The notes: generated by a model not told the origin, from the sequence alone. A stretch of 35,131 bases of DNA from Betaproteobacteria bacterium HGW-Betaproteobacteria-6 (GCA_002842145.1 PHCF01000050.1:1-35131); one strand, 5' to 3'. Counted from the stretch's first letter, positions 1 to 10,202 are shown. Program-made: numbers and translations.

Positions 1-1
1 G

Positions 2-2611
2 ACACAGGCGGAAGAACTCCGTGTCGCCATTGTCGATGGTCAGAAACTGATTGATCTCGACATTGAATCCGCCGCCAAGGAACAACGCAAAAGCAACATT
101 TACAAGGGTGTCATCACCCGCATCGAACCTTCGCTCGAAGCCTGCTTCGTCGACTACGGTGCCGACCGCCACGGCTTCCTTCCTTTCAAGGAAGTCTCCC
201 GCGCCTACTTTCAGCCGGGCACCGAAGCCGGCCGCGCCCGAATACAGGATGCGCTGAAGGAAGGTCAGGAACTCATCGTCCAGGTCGACAAGGACGAACG
301 CGGCAACAAGGGCGCCGCCCTCACCACCTACGTTTCTCTGGCCGGTCGTTATCTCGTACTGATGCCGAACAACCCGCGCGGCGGCGGCGTTTCCCGTCGC
401 GTTGATGGTGACGAGCGCGCCGAACTGCGCGACGTCATGGATCAGCTTGAAGTGCCCAACGGCATGAGCCTGATTGCCCGCACTGCTGCTATCGGCCGTC
501 AAGCTGAAGAATTGCAGTGGGACCTGAACTACCTGATGCAACTGTGGACCGCTATCGATGGCGCAGCCCAGCAGCAAAGCGGCGCCTTCCTGATCTATCT
601 CGAAGGCAGCCTGGTCATTCGTGCCATCCGCGACTACTTCCAACCGGATATTGGCGAAATCCTGATCGATACCGACGAAGTTTACGAACAGGCCCGTGCC
701 TTCATGGGCACGGTCATGCCGGGCAACGTCAATAGGGTAAAACGCTACCGCGACGACGTGCCGTTGTTTTCGCGTTTCCAGATCGAACATCAGATCGAGA
801 CCGCCTTTGCCCGTCAGGTCAACCTGCCGTCCGGAGGCGCCATCGTCATCGACCATACTGAAGCACTGGTTGCGGTCGATGTGAACTCCGGTCGCTCGAC
901 CAAGGGTTCAGACATCGAGGAAACCGCTCTCAAGACCAATCAGGAAGCGGCCGACGAACTGGCCCGCCAATTGCGCCTGCGCGACCTTGGCGGCCTGATT
1001 GTCATCGATTTCATCGACATGGAAAGCCAGAAAAACCAGCGCGACGTCGAAAATCGCCTGCGCGACGGCCTGCGTTTCGACCGTGCCCGAGTTCAGATGG
1101 GCAAGATCAGCCGCTTCGGCCTGATGGAACTGTCCCGTCAGCGTCTGCGTCCCGCCCTCGCCGAAACCAGCTACATCCCCTGCCCGCGCTGTACCGGCAC
1201 CGGCCACATTCGCTCTGCCGAATCGGCGGCATTACACATCCTGCGCATTCTCGAAGAGGAGGCAATGAAGGAGAATACTGGCGCCGTACACGTTCAGGTT
1301 CCAGTCGATGTCGCCACCTTCCTGCTCAACGAAAAACGCCCTGACATCCAGGCGATCGAGTTGCGCCACAGGGTCACCATCCTGCTCATCCCCAACATCC
1401 ACCTCGAAACGCCTGCTCACACCATTACCCGCCTGCGCCATGACGACCTGAATCATGATGACCCGCAGAAGCCTTCATACCGCATGGTCGACATGCCTAT
1501 CGAGGAAGCCATCAAGCAGGCCACCCAACAAGAAGCCGCCAAACCACGCCAGGAAGCCGCAATCAAGGGCATCTCCCCGGATCAGCCGGCACCTATGCTT
1601 CCGGAAAAATCGGACGCTCCTGCGGCTGCCGCCGCTCAACAGGAAGCCGGCCTGTTCTCCAAGATATTCTCGTGGTTCCGTTCACCAGCCAAAGCGGTCG
1701 AACCCGTAGTTGCCCCAGAACCCGCCAGGAAGCCCCGTGAAGGCCGCGGCGAAGGTCGGCGCGATCGCGATGGCCGTCGCGGTGGACGCAATGCCAACAA
1801 ACGCGACGAAGAACGTAGCGAGCGCAATAAGGATCGCGGCAATCGCAATGAGCGCAATGCGGAAAAATCGCCATCCGACGAGGCTGCTTCTGGCCATAAC
1901 GAGCGCCAGGAACGACGCCCACGTGGCGAGCGGAAGCCGCGTGCTGAGCGACCGCAAGCTGAGACCAACGAGAACAAACTTACGCAACAGGTGGCAGCAG
2001 CCGATCAATCCGGATCAATCGCGCCGCTGACCGGCAACGAAGCTCAGGACACCGCTGGCGAGGAGCAAGGAAATCGCCGTCGCGGTCGTCGTGGTGGCCG
2101 AGGCCGAGGCGAGCGTCGCAACGAGGCAGAAACCGTTGCTGCCGCCGTTGTAGAGGCTAGCGAAGTCGCCGCACCGGCTAATGTACCTGCCGAACAGGTT
2201 AGCAGCGAACCTGTAGTCGTTATGATTCCGGCCATCGAGCCTGTTGCGCCTGCCCCTGAAGCAGAAGCACCTGTCCCGGCACCGGTCGCCGAACCCGTTG
2301 CGGTTGTAATAGAAGAAATGGCCCCGGCTACCCCACCGACCGCGGTGGAAGCAGAGTTGCCTGAAATCGCTACGGTCGACGTTCAGGAAGCCCCGAAAAC
2401 CGTAGCGCAGCCAGTTCCCGTCGCACAGGAACCGGTGGATATTGAATCCGCCTTGGCTGAAAGCGGACTTGTTCTGGTTCAGACGTCAGCGCCTGCGAAC
2501 CCCATTGCTCAAGCTGAGCCACCGGTGAAACTGGGGCGTCCGCGCAAGCAGAAACCAGTCAGCGAACAGGCTGAAAATGAACCTTTAGTCATGGTTGAAA
2601 CCGGGAAATAA
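2..2611 (+). CDS. rne: Ribonuclease E (5' end cut by window edge)
   Basis: Endoribonuclease that starts mRNA decay and processes rRNA and tRNA precursors; scaffold of the degradosome at the inner membrane. The reading frame is open from base 2, so roughly 8-10 N-terminal residues are missing. In the visible 869 residues, an S1 RNA-binding domain is near 30-115. The catalytic metal-binding aspartates are D293 (in AVDVNSGR) and D336 (in IVIDFIDM), and the zinc-link CPRC is at 394-397, all about 10 below the E. coli numbering. Residues 548-564 ([17 protein letters not shown]) look like the amphipathic membrane-targeting helix. After that the tail is low-complexity: Arg/Asn/Gly-rich RNA-binding blocks, then an Ala/Pro/Val/Glu-rich stretch. 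The long scaffold tail favours RNase E over RNase G. It is followed by a strong terminator. Confidence 0.96.
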   Translation, partial: TQAEELRVAIVDGQKLIDLDIESAAKEQRKSNIYKGVITRIEPSLEACFVDYGADRHGFLPFKEVSRAYFQPGTEAGRARIQDALKEGQELIVQVDKDERGNKGAALTTYVSLAGRYLVLMPNNPRGGGVSRRVDGDERAELRDVMDQLEVPNGMSLIARTAAIGRQAEELQWDLNYLMQLWTAIDGAAQQQSGAFLIYLEGSLVIRAIRDYFQPDIGEILIDTDEVYEQARAFMGTVMPGNVNRVKRYRDDVPLFSRFQIEHQIETAFARQVNLPSGGAIVIDHTEALVAVDVNSGRSTKGSDIEETALKTNQEAADELARQLRLRDLGGLIVIDFIDMESQKNQRDVENRLRDGLRFDRARVQMGKISRFGLMELSRQRLRPALAETSYIPCPRCTGTGHIRSAESAALHILRILEEEAMKENTGAVHVQVPVDVATFLLNEKRPDIQAIELRHRVTILLIPNIHLETPAHTITRLRHDDLNHDDPQKPSYRMVDMPIEEAIKQATQQEAAKPRQEAAIKGISPDQPAPMLPEKSDAPAAAAAQQEAGLFSKIFSWFRSPAKAVEPVVAPEPARKPREGRGEGRRDRDGRRGGRNANKRDEERSERNKDRGNRNERNAEKSPSDEAASGHNERQERRPRGERKPRAERPQAETNENKLTQQVAAADQSGSIAPLTGNEAQDTAGEEQGNRRRGRRGGRGRGERRNEAETVAAAVVEASEVAAPANVPAEQVSSEPVVVMIPAIEPVAPAPEAEAPVPAPVAEPVAVVIEEMAPATPPTAVEAELPEIATVDVQEAPKTVAQPVPVAQEPVDIESALAESGLVLVQTSAPANPIAQAEPPVKLGRPRKQKPVSEQAENEPLVMVETGK

Positions 2612-2642
2612 TCGGGCAATCAGTCTCGCTACCCAGACAATG

Positions 2643-2673
2643 AAGGGGCTCCCGTGGGAGCCCCTTCTTTTAT
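2643..2673 (+). terminator. Rho-independent terminator after rne
   Basis: A perfect GGGGCTCCC / GGGAGCCCC stem with a 3-nt GTG loop is followed by TTCTTTTA. It lies 30 nt after the rne stop, between two converging genes. The T-rich tail is on the + strand, so it mainly serves rne. Confidence 0.88.
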
Positions 2674-2680
2674 GCTGAAA

Positions 2681-3163
2681 TCAGGTGTTCCCCAATTTCT
2701 TTTTTATCGCCTCGACAAGCCCCTGCGAGGCGTCCTCCACCATGTCAAGGACAAGATCGAAGCCATGACCCAAGCCGTAATACGGGTCAGGAACTTCTTC
2801 ATCATCGAAATTTTTTGAATAGCTCATAAACAGCCCGATGCGCTTTTGCTGCTCAGGCGTCGCCATCCGCATCAGATTGTCAAGATTGCTCTTGTCCATC
2901 GCCAAAATCAGATCGAAATAGTCGAGATCCTGCCGAGCCACCTTTCGGGCTCGCAACTGTGACAGATTGTAGCCCCTTGCTGCTGCGGCTCGTTGCGTCC
3001 GCGAGTCAGGTGCTTCGCCCACATGGTAACCATGTGTCCCAGCAGAATCAACTTCAACTTTACCGCCCATATTATTGATTTTTATAAAATACTTAAAAAC
3101 ACCTTCAGCTGTCGGTGATCTGCAGATATTACCCATGCAGACAAGAAGCACGCGATAGCTCAT
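2681..3163 (-). CDS. Low-molecular-weight protein-tyrosine phosphatase
   Basis: 160-residue cytoplasmic phosphatase of the LMW-PTP family, which removes phosphate from tyrosine through a cysteine-phosphate intermediate. The P-loop CMGNICRS is at residues 9-16 (C9 nucleophile, R15) and the general-acid motif DPYYG starts at D126; both are where the family has them. Length is usual. I chose ATG 3163 because the protein then begins [12 protein letters not shown], as homologues do; the open frame extends further upstream only inside uvrB. The ATG overlaps the uvrB stop by 4 nt, so the two are probably translationally coupled. Many bacterial members act on tyrosine kinases of capsule/exopolysaccharide export, but no such partner is nearby, so the substrate is unknown. 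Confidence 0.93.
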   Translation of the reverse strand: MSYRVLLVCMGNICRSPTAEGVFKYFIKINNMGGKVEVDSAGTHGYHVGEAPDSRTQRAAAARGYNLSQLRARKVARQDLDYFDLILAMDKSNLDNLMRMATPEQQKRIGLFMSYSKNFDDEEVPDPYYGLGHGFDLVLDMVEDASQGLVEAIKKKLGNT

Positions 3164-5229
3164 TTTGTCTCTCCATCCGGGTCGTGTCGCGCCACACCGA
3201 ATACCCGCTCCTTCAAACGAAACAGGTCGTCGCGGGCTGCCGCCGCTTTTTCGAATTCCAGGTTCTTCGCGCACTCCAGCATTGATTTCTCCAGGCGCTT
3301 GATTTCCCTGGCCACTGTCTTCTCGTCCATGGCCTCGTAAACTGCCAACTGCTGAGCAGCCCTCCGCTCGGTCTGGACCGATTCCGCATCATAAACCCCA
3401 TCGATGATGTCCTTGATTTTCTTGGATACCCCGCGTGGCGTGATGCCGTGCGCCAGATTAAAGCTAATTTGCTTTTCCCGGCGCCGCCCGGTCTCAGCAA
3501 TCGCTTGCTGCATGGACTTGGTTATCGTATCAGCGTAGAGAATCGCCGTGCCATGAATATGGCGAGCGGCACGTCCGATTGTCTGAATAAGCGACCGTTC
3601 CGAACGAAGAAACCCCTCCTTGTCGGCATCCAGGATCGCCACCAGAGACACCTCCGGAATATCCAGCCCCTCGCGCAGCAAATTGATACCGACAAGAACA
3701 TCGAACTCGCCGATACGCAGATCACGAATGATTTCTACCCGTTCCACGGTATCGATGTCCGAATGCAGGTAGCGAACCTTGATATTGCTGTCTGCAAGAA
3801 AGTCCGTCAGATCCTCTGACATACGCTTGGTCAGCGTGGTGACCAGCACCCGTTCGCCAACGGCCACTCGCATGCCGATTTCCGCCAGCAAATTATCGAC
3901 CTGGGTCGAGGCAGGTCGAACAATGACCTCAGGATCGATCAAGCCAGTAGGGCGAACCACCTGCTCAACCACTTGGCCGGCATGCTGTTGCTCATAGTCT
4001 GCAGGTGTAGCCGAGACAAAGATGGTTTGGCGCATATGCGCCTCGAATTCGGCGAACTTCAACGGACGGTTATCCAGGGCAGATGGCAGGCGAAAGCCAT
4101 AATCCACAAGATTTTCCTTGCGCGACCGATCACCCTTGTACATTCCGCCGACCTGTCCGATGCCAACATGCGACTCATCGATGAACATCAAGGCATCTGC
4201 CGGCAGATAGTCGATCAATGTTGGTGGCGACTCTCCGGCCTTGCGCCCGGAAAAATGTCTTGAGTAATTCTCAATGCCCTTGCAAAAGCCAATCTGGTCG
4301 AGCATTTCAAGATCAAACCGGGTGCGTTGCTCAATGCGTTGCGCTTCGACCAACTTGTTGTTCTGGACAAAAAAGTCAATCCGTTCACGCAACTCTTCCT
4401 TTATCGCTTCTATGGCGCGTAGCACGGTGCCACGCGGCGTGACGTAATGTGATGCTGGAAACACGGTGAAACGAAGAGCTTTGTGTAGTAGATGCCCCGT
4501 TAACGGATCGAAAAACTGCAGCGACTCAACCTCATCATCGAACAGGGAAACACGAATGGCGTGCTCGGCATGCTCAGCAGGAAAAATGTCAATAATGTCT
4601 CCCCGAACGCGAAAGGTGCCTCGATGAAAATCCATCTCGTTGCGTTCGTACTGCATGTCGGTGAGGCGTTTGACGATGGCTCGCTGATCCAGTCTATCCC
4701 CGACACGCATGGTCAGAATCATGTTGTGATATTCGTCACGATCACCGATACCGTAGATGCAGGAAACCGTGGCGACAATGACTACATCCCGTCTTTCGAT
4801 CAGGCTTTTCGTCGCCGACAGACGCATTTGCTCGATGTGTTCGTTGATGGAGCTGTCCTTCTCGATGAACAAGTCGCGTGAAGGAACATAGGCCTCAGGC
4901 TGATAGTAGTCGTAGTACGAAACGAAGTACTCCACAGCATTTTCCGGAAAAAATTCCTTGAATTCCGAATACAACTGCGCCGCTAGCGTCTTGTTCGGGG
5001 CTAGCACCAAGGCCGGACGACCAGTACGGGCAATGACGTTGGCCATCGTATACGTCTTCCCCGAGCCGGTTACGCCAAGCAAAGTCTGGAATGAAAGACC
5101 ATCCTCCAGCCCCTCGACAAGTTGCCTGATCGCCTCGGGCTGATCGCCCGCAGGAGGAAAGGGTTGATGCAATCGAAATGGGCTGCCATCAAAGCAGGCA
5201 ACCGGAGTGATGTTGTTGGTTTCGCTCAT
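3160..5229 (-). CDS. uvrB: UvrABC excinuclease subunit B
   Basis: Damage-verification helicase-like subunit of nucleotide excision repair; it takes the lesion from UvrA and recruits UvrC. The 689 residues are close to the family length of about 670. Walker A GVTGSGKT is at 52-59. The beta-hairpin that inserts between the strands, [11 protein letters not shown], is at 105-115. The Walker B-like FIDESH is near 350, helicase motif VI (QTIGRAARH) near 540, and the C-terminal UVR coiled coil that binds UvrC ([16 protein letters not shown]) is in the last 40 residues. All motifs look intact. It is the first gene of a two-gene unit with the phosphatase and divergent from the aminotransferase across 77 bp. 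No convincing LexA box was seen there. Confidence 0.97.
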   Translation of the reverse strand: MSETNNITPVACFDGSPFRLHQPFPPAGDQPEAIRQLVEGLEDGLSFQTLLGVTGSGKTYTMANVIARTGRPALVLAPNKTLAAQLYSEFKEFFPENAVEYFVSYYDYYQPEAYVPSRDLFIEKDSSINEHIEQMRLSATKSLIERRDVVIVATVSCIYGIGDRDEYHNMILTMRVGDRLDQRAIVKRLTDMQYERNEMDFHRGTFRVRGDIIDIFPAEHAEHAIRVSLFDDEVESLQFFDPLTGHLLHKALRFTVFPASHYVTPRGTVLRAIEAIKEELRERIDFFVQNNKLVEAQRIEQRTRFDLEMLDQIGFCKGIENYSRHFSGRKAGESPPTLIDYLPADALMFIDESHVGIGQVGGMYKGDRSRKENLVDYGFRLPSALDNRPLKFAEFEAHMRQTIFVSATPADYEQQHAGQVVEQVVRPTGLIDPEVIVRPASTQVDNLLAEIGMRVAVGERVLVTTLTKRMSEDLTDFLADSNIKVRYLHSDIDTVERVEIIRDLRIGEFDVLVGINLLREGLDIPEVSLVAILDADKEGFLRSERSLIQTIGRAARHIHGTAILYADTITKSMQQAIAETGRRREKQISFNLAHGITPRGVSKKIKDIIDGVYDAESVQTERRAAQQLAVYEAMDEKTVAREIKRLEKSMLECAKNLEFEKAAAARDDLFRLKERVFGVARHDPDGETK

Positions 5230-5306
5230 GCTAGAATTCTTCGGTTTTTTCGTCGCGCAGCAAATCGGCTACGCGGACATTGTTTGTATTATTTCACGGA
5301 GTTCCT

Positions 5307-6515
5307 ATGTCCTCTTCGATCTTCGCAGCGGTGGAAATGGCCCCGCGCGATCCTATCCTCGGCCTGAACGAAGCTTTCAACGCCGATGCGCGAACCACCA
5401 AGGTCAACCTCGGCGTTGGTGTGTACTTCGACGACAACGGAAAAATCCCTTTGCTGGCAGCAGTCAAGGCCGCAGAAGACGCTCGCGTGAAAGCAGCCTT
5501 GCCGCGCGGCTACCAGCCGATCGAAGGCTCCCCCGCCTACAACCAGGCAGTTCAAAATCTGTTGCTGGGCAAGGATTCTGCCCTGATTGCCAATGGTCAG
5601 GTTATCACTGCTCAAGCTCTGGGTGGCACCGGCGCACTGAAAATTGGTGCCGACTATCTGAAGCGCCTGAAGCCGGATGCCAAGGTCTATATCAGTGACC
5701 CTTCCTGGGAAAATCACCGCGCCCTATTCGAATCAGCCGGTTTCGTAGTTGAAAGCTATCCGTACTACGATGCCGAAACGCGCGGTGTCAATTTTGCCGG
5801 CCTGACAGCCTGCCTGAACGGTCTGGCCGCCGGCTCCATCATCCTTCTCCATGCCTGCTGCCACAACCCGACAGGCGCCGACCTGACAGATGCCCAGTGG
5901 GGCGAAATCGTTGGCATCTGCCAGGAGCGCGGCCTGGTACCCTTCCTGGACATGGCCTATCAGGGCTTTGCCGATGGCATCGACGCCGATGCTGTGGCCG
6001 TTCGTGCCTTTTCCGCTTCCGGTTTGCAATTCTTCGCTTCCAGTTCGTTCTCCAAGAATTTCTCACTGTATGGCGAGCGTGTCGGTGCCCTGTCCATCGT
6101 CACCTCGAGTAAGGAAGAATCGGCCCGGGTTCTTTCGCAAGTCAAGCGTGTGATCCGCACCAATTACTCCAACCCGCCCACTCATGGCGGTGCGCTGGTT
6201 GCCGGTGTTCTCGCCTCCGCAGAACTGCGACAGCTTTGGGAAACCGAACTCGCCGGCATGCGTGATCGCATTCGCGCCATGCGTACCGGCTTGGTCGATG
6301 CCATCAAGGCCCAGGGCGTTGCCCAGGACTTCTCCTTCGTTGCCCAGCAGCGCGGTATGTTCTCCTACACCGGCCTGACCGTTGCCCAAGTTGATCGTAT
6401 GCGTGATGAGTTTGGCATCTACGCCGTGTCAACCGGCCGAATCTGCCTGGCCGCACTGAACACCAAGAACCTGGATTATGTAGCCAAGGCTATTGCCGCC
6501 GTCACCAAGGGGTGA
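5307..6515 (+). CDS. Aspartate/aromatic amino acid aminotransferase (class I, PLP)
   Basis: Cytosolic PLP enzyme that exchanges amino groups between aspartate or aromatic amino acids and 2-oxo acids (AspC/TyrB family). With the start at ATG 5307 it has 402 residues. K250 in SSSFSKNFSLYGERVG is the Schiff-base lysine, N187 (CHNPTGADL) and D215/Y218 (DMAYQG) contact PLP, and the substrate-carboxylate arginine lies in the C-terminal STGRICLAAL. ATG 5307 is preferred over an upstream in-frame ATG at 5280 because GGAG lies 5 nt before it and homologues begin MSSSIFAAVEMAPRDPILGL-like. AspC and TyrB specificity cannot be separated by eye. A strong hairpin terminator follows. Confidence 0.93.
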   Translation: MSSSIFAAVEMAPRDPILGLNEAFNADARTTKVNLGVGVYFDDNGKIPLLAAVKAAEDARVKAALPRGYQPIEGSPAYNQAVQNLLLGKDSALIANGQVITAQALGGTGALKIGADYLKRLKPDAKVYISDPSWENHRALFESAGFVVESYPYYDAETRGVNFAGLTACLNGLAAGSIILLHACCHNPTGADLTDAQWGEIVGICQERGLVPFLDMAYQGFADGIDADAVAVRAFSASGLQFFASSSFSKNFSLYGERVGALSIVTSSKEESARVLSQVKRVIRTNYSNPPTHGGALVAGVLASAELRQLWETELAGMRDRIRAMRTGLVDAIKAQGVAQDFSFVAQQRGMFSYTGLTVAQVDRMRDEFGIYAVSTGRICLAALNTKNLDYVAKAIAAVTKG

Positions 6516-6540
6516 TTGGCTCAGCAACCAAAATACGAAA

Positions 6541-6568
6541 GGGCGGAACCCAAGTTCCGCCCTTTTTT
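6541..6568 (+). terminator. Rho-independent terminator after the aminotransferase gene
   Basis: A 9-bp perfect stem GGGCGGAAC / GTTCCGCCC with a CCAA loop and six T residues. Its T-run overlaps the stop codon of the convergent AsmA-like gene by two bases. Confidence 0.92.
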
Positions 6569-8249
6569 ATTTCCGTGTCGTCGCACTGAGATTAGGTAAG
6601 GTGCCAAAAACACGAACTGACGCATTCTGGCTCGACACCGACGTTTGCATCGTAACGGACATCACCCCTTCAACCTCCCCGTTGCGCGCCGTGTTGAATT
6701 GCCCTGCCGCAGTAACCATTCCGGCATCCATTCTGATCTCTCGACCAACCACCCGGCTCGGGCTGATATTGATGGTCGAGCGCAGGCTATCAAATTTGGT
6801 CACCCCTCCCTGCACCTCGGACACGCCACCACGGCGAACCGCCTCGCCAAGATCTACGCCATGAAAAGCACCACGAGTGATTTCCATAGCCAAAACTGCC
6901 TCAAGATTACGCCACAAGCCGTCCCAGTCACGCCCGCTTGAACGCAAGCGCACCGAACCGCTCATATCTCCGTCGAGCATTAACGCGGGGGCGAAAGCGT
7001 CACTAACCTTGCGGCTATCGAGCCGGCTGTATGTACCATCACCCGCCATTGACAAGTCGTTGCTCCAGTCGAGAAGCCAGTTGCCACGCAAAATCCCCCC
7101 AAGGAAGGTGGTATCGATGTCCTGAATTAGCAACTTGTCTTTCTGCAAAATGCCTTTGGCCTGCAGCGAGGCGAACGAAATCGAGCTTCCTGCCGGCGAC
7201 CACGCCCGACCTTCGATAATCAAACCAAGCCCCTGACTATTCGGTTGGGCGTTAACGAGCACGCTACGGTCTACTGACTCGAAGGTGGCATTTTCGATCA
7301 CACCATCCTGAGTCATTGTTATATCGCCAAAAAGATCATCGATAGCAAGACTGTCACCGAGGGTGAGTTGCAAGTTTTCGATCACCAGCTTCCTGGCGAT
7401 CACCTCCTGATTACCTGCCTCCTGACCCATGAACATTGGCATGGAGACAAGGCTGTTGGCAGGCAATCTAACGCGGGAGACTTCAATTTTTCCAAATTGA
7501 TATGGTGCATTGCCCAACAGCATAAGCGGCGAGAATATGCGCACCTCAGCAATATTGCCGCTACCCGACTCTCCAAGATGAACTCCTGTCAGTTTCAGCG
7601 CCGGACTCGGGAATAAAGCGACACTGACAGAATCTATTTTTACGGGAGTTTTGAGCATTCGCGCCGCCGAAGCCTCGAGACCTGGTTTGAACTGCTCATA
7701 GGGATAGAAAATAACGGCAACAACTAGTGTGGCCAGTAGCACCAAGATCCCTGGTAACAACCTACGCCCTGCCGACTTGCCTTGGCGGTCAGGCAGGAGT
7801 TCTGATTCTCGTTTGTCGCCAATTACCGATGCCTCGGTAGCATTGATGGATGGCGACGGAAGAATAGGCTTGCCAAAGGAAGAGAAATTGCTCGCGACAC
7901 CATCACCCCATCTTGACTCGCGTGCCCCCAGTGATTTCGGCCCGAAAGTAGAAAACTGTGACATCGGAGGCGCCGGTTCGGGCATTGCCGATTGCGCCTC
8001 TGCCTTCTTGCCCACATCCCGCATCGACACGGCATCCACGGATGGTGCGATATACCCGCCCTCTTCCAACTCCCGCAACGCAGACAGAACCAGCCGAGGG
8101 TTACCGATCTTTTCGGTCAACTCCTCGACCGTCATCTTTCCGTCGACCTGCACCAAGACCATGCGCAGATTGCGCTGGACTACTCGGGTACTCTGACGAA
8201 CAGCCTCATCGCCAGTCGGCGTTTTTGCATAAACCAGATAGGAATCCAT
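6567..8249 (-). CDS. AsmA-like membrane protein with N-terminal winged-helix-like domain
   Basis: 560 residues in three parts. Residues 1-70 (YLVYAKTPTGDEAVRQSTRV through NPRLVLSALRELEEGGYI) read as a small winged-helix-like domain. Residues 71-160 are a Pro/Ser-rich linker. A single membrane segment at about 164-182 (LLPGILVLLATLVVAVIFYPY) is followed by about 370 residues of beta-rich sequence with AsmA/YhdP-type features: VKIDSVSVALFPSPALKLTGV near the start and a FDSLRSTINISPSRVV block near the end. The expected topology is a cytoplasmic N-domain and a periplasmic AsmA-like domain. AsmA relatives act in envelope lipid movement, but the role here is not known and the domain assignments are by eye. 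It is a single-gene unit, convergent with the aminotransferase. Its promoter must lie in the 77 bp shared with the tRNA promoter. Confidence 0.75.
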   Translation of the reverse strand: MDSYLVYAKTPTGDEAVRQSTRVVQRNLRMVLVQVDGKMTVEELTEKIGNPRLVLSALRELEEGGYIAPSVDAVSMRDVGKKAEAQSAMPEPAPPMSQFSTFGPKSLGARESRWGDGVASNFSSFGKPILPSPSINATEASVIGDKRESELLPDRQGKSAGRRLLPGILVLLATLVVAVIFYPYEQFKPGLEASAARMLKTPVKIDSVSVALFPSPALKLTGVHLGESGSGNIAEVRIFSPLMLLGNAPYQFGKIEVSRVRLPANSLVSMPMFMGQEAGNQEVIARKLVIENLQLTLGDSLAIDDLFGDITMTQDGVIENATFESVDRSVLVNAQPNSQGLGLIIEGRAWSPAGSSISFASLQAKGILQKDKLLIQDIDTTFLGGILRGNWLLDWSNDLSMAGDGTYSRLDSRKVSDAFAPALMLDGDMSGSVRLRSSGRDWDGLWRNLEAVLAMEITRGAFHGVDLGEAVRRGGVSEVQGGVTKFDSLRSTINISPSRVVGREIRMDAGMVTAAGQFNTARNGEVEGVMSVTMQTSVSSQNASVRVFGTLPNLSATTRK

Positions 8250-8285
8250 AAACCCGTATATTCTTCTTAAAACACCACTAGACGC

Positions 8286-8314
8286 TTGACACGAGGGGAT
8301 TCTACTCCTATAAT
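8286..8314 (+). promoter_or_regulatory. Consensus sigma-70 promoter for tRNA-Asn
   Basis: TTGACA at 8286-8291 and TATAAT at 8309-8314 both match the sigma-70 consensus exactly, with the optimal 17-bp spacer. Transcription would start near 8321, about 6 nt before the mature tRNA. A GC-rich discriminator (GTGCGCC) follows the -10, as is common for stable-RNA promoters under stringent control; that last point is inference. Confidence 0.88.
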
Positions 8315-8326
8315 GTGCGCCTCTGT

Positions 8327-8402
8327 TCCTCGATAGCTCAGTCGGTAGAGCGCCGGACTGTTAATCCGTAGGTCCCTGGTTCGAGCCCAGGTCGGGGAGC
8401 CA
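8327..8402 (+). tRNA. tRNA-Asn (anticodon GTT)
   Basis: 76-nt cloverleaf: acceptor TCCTCGA pairs with TCGGGGA (one T-G pair). The D arm is around AGCTCAGTCGGTAGAGC, the anticodon stem-loop is CCGGACTGTTAATCCGT with GTT at 8360-8362, the T arm is CCTGGTTCGAGCCCAGG, the discriminator is G8399 and an encoded CCA is at 8400-8402. It stands alone between its own promoter and a terminator. Confidence 0.96.
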
Positions 8403-8416
8403 GAGACCCAAGCACT

Positions 8417-8447
8417 TAGCCCAGCCAAATTGGTTGGGCTTTTTGCT
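8417..8447 (+). terminator. Terminator after tRNA-Asn
   Basis: AGCCCAGCCAA / TTGGTTGGGCT forms an imperfect stem of about 10 bp (one G-T pair) with a minimal loop, followed by TTTTTGCTTTT. It starts 15 nt after the CCA end. Confidence 0.8.
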
Positions 8448-8502
8448 TTTCAGGGTCATCGTAGCAGAAGCGCGGCCAAGAAATGACTCTGGCCAATCTC
8501 CC

Positions 8503-8904
8503 CTAAGCTACCCCCATGTAGCGCATCCTACTGAAGCGGGCATACGTAGCTTCAATACCTCCGAGCTGAAAACCTTGTTTTCTTGATGAATGATAGCAGC
8601 ATTCATCATGCGATTTCGCCGACGGAAAAGCGATGCCGTTTCCTTCGATTTCGACACATAAATTGATGCCGACGCTGTTCCGGTCACTATCTCCGACGAT
8701 TCGCTTTGGAGGGGCCGCCGAAGTCGCGCACTTTTCTAATTTCACGGCTTTGTACTGACCGAAGATTTTCTTCTGCAATTCGATCTGCTCGCTACACCCG
8801 CGTATAGTTGAGCGGCATCCGCCCACCCCGACACCCCGCGGCGCTTTACCGAGCGAGCCGGAGCAGTTGCGGCAGAACAAAAGGAACATCAGTTGATATC
8901 GCAC
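8503..8904 (-). CDS. Doubtful hypothetical ORF (133 codons)
   Basis: The only sizeable open frame in the roughly 450 nt between the tRNA terminator and the MFS gene. The predicted protein has no family resemblance I recognise. It carries several cysteines (CRNC near the start, CGxxxxxIRGC-like spacing, ECC) and no membrane segment or signal peptide. Base composition is visibly less GC-rich than in flanking genes. No good ribosome-binding site was seen before ATG 8904, which also overlaps the start of the divergent MFS gene. It may be a gene remnant or non-coding; the rest of this interval shows nothing else I can name. Confidence 0.22.
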   Translation of the reverse strand: MRYQLMFLLFCRNCSGSLGKAPRGVGVGGCRSTIRGCSEQIELQKKIFGQYKAVKLEKCATSAAPPKRIVGDSDRNSVGINLCVEIEGNGIAFPSAKSHDECCYHSSRKQGFQLGGIEATYARFSRMRYMGVA

Positions 8905-10134
8905 CTCTACCCACTGGCGGCATTACTTGCCGGAGTTGCTTTCCTGCTCCTCGGCAATGGCCTGCTCGGCACCTTGCTCGCAGTGCGAGGTGGCATCGAA
9001 GGCTTCAGTTCTCACGCACTTGGCATCTTGGGTTCAATGTACTTCGTCGGTTTTCTGGCAGGCACCTACCTTGGGCCGCTGATGATCCGGCGAGTCGGGC
9101 ATGTCAGGGCTTTTTCCTTCTTCACCGCCATCATCGCCTGTGCAGTGCTTCTTCACGAGTTGCTGCCGATTCCCTGGGTTTGGGGATTGTTGCGGGCGCT
9201 AACCGGCATGGCCATGGTCGGTCTGTACACAACCATCGAGAGCTGGCTGAACAGTTATGCGCCGAGTGCCCAGCGTACTCAGATATTTGCCGCGTACATG
9301 GCGGTCAATCTTGCCTCGCTGGCCGTCTCCCAGCAATTCATCAACTGGGCAACCCCGGAGGGGCACACGCTTTTCGCCATCGCCGCGCTGAGTTTTTGCA
9401 TGGCAGCGCTGCCGGTTTCTGCCACCCGGCTAACCCAGCCGGTCATTCATCAGGTTGCAGTTCTTCACCTCAAGCACCTTTACAACACGGCACCGGTCGC
9501 CGTCGTCGCCTCGCTGATTTCGGGTCTCGCCCAAGGCGCCTTCTGGAGTCTGGCCGCAGTCTGGGCCGACAAGATCAGCGCCGGCACCGAGGGCGTAGCC
9601 TGGTTCATGAGCATGACTATCATCGGCGGCGCGGTATTCCAGTGGCCGATCGGTTTCATGACCGACCGTCTGGAGCGCGGCCACGTGATCACCGTGGTGT
9701 CGCTGATTGCCGCAGCGCTGGCGATTCTGCTGCTCTTTGCCGGGCAACATGGCGGCAAGGTGGCGGCCATTGCCGGCTTCGTCTACGGCGGCTTCGCATT
9801 TTCGCTGTACCCGATGGCCGTGGCCCGGATGATGGACCGGCTTGACCCCAAGGACGTGGTCTCGGGCAGCGCCGGGCTGCTGCTGATGCACGGTTGCGGC
9901 GCCATCGTCGGGCCGCTGATCGCCGGGGTCGGCATGACCGCCTTCGGCCCTGAAGCCCTGCCCGCCTGGTTTGCGATCAGCGAGGTCGGACTGGCCATCG
10001 CCGCCTGGATTCTCGGCCGCCAGATCCCCAACGACATAGAGCACCAGACCCGCTTCGTCCCCATGGTGCGCACGGCCTCGACCGCTTTCGAGATGATCAA
10101 CCCGGAGCCGGCAGGCGGCACCGAAAGCCGCTAG
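8893..10134 (+). CDS. MFS transporter, YcaD-like
   Basis: 413-residue inner-membrane carrier with about 12 hydrophobic segments and a loop of GxLADRxG type between segments 2 and 3 (GPLMIRRVGHVRAFSFF). The pattern resembles the YcaD/YfkF branch of the major facilitator superfamily, whose substrates are mostly unknown. The start is TTG 8893. AAAGGA lies about 7 nt upstream, the first helix begins immediately (ISHLYPLAALLAGVAFLLLG), and the only nearby ATG is out of frame. The C-terminus is soluble and polar. It is followed by 276 bp before the sugar transporter operon and is probably a separate unit. Confidence 0.88.
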   Translation: MISHLYPLAALLAGVAFLLLGNGLLGTLLAVRGGIEGFSSHALGILGSMYFVGFLAGTYLGPLMIRRVGHVRAFSFFTAIIACAVLLHELLPIPWVWGLLRALTGMAMVGLYTTIESWLNSYAPSAQRTQIFAAYMAVNLASLAVSQQFINWATPEGHTLFAIAALSFCMAALPVSATRLTQPVIHQVAVLHLKHLYNTAPVAVVASLISGLAQGAFWSLAAVWADKISAGTEGVAWFMSMTIIGGAVFQWPIGFMTDRLERGHVITVVSLIAAALAILLLFAGQHGGKVAAIAGFVYGGFAFSLYPMAVARMMDRLDPKDVVSGSAGLLLMHGCGAIVGPLIAGVGMTAFGPEALPAWFAISEVGLAIAAWILGRQIPNDIEHQTRFVPMVRTASTAFEMINPEPAGGTESR

Positions 10135-10172
10135 CACAAACCGGCTGAAGGAACCGGATCTGGCCCCGGCAT

Positions 10173-10202
10173 TTGACGGGCGGCGCCATGCTTTGGGATA
10201 CT
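10173..10202 (+). promoter_or_regulatory. Possible promoter of the sugar ABC operon
   Basis: TTGACG at 10173-10178 and GATACT at 10197-10202 with an 18-bp spacer are the best sigma-70-like pair in the 276-bp gap before the binding-protein gene. The -10 matches only 4 of 6 positions. A leader of about 200 nt would result. No clear operator palindrome was recognised. Confidence 0.3.

Noticed and set aside
2371..2384. CTACGGTCGACGTTCAGG in rne resembles the right core of the repeat
   Set aside because: Only about 9 bases match and there is no TTTTGG half at the proper distance; it codes for ordinary tail residues.
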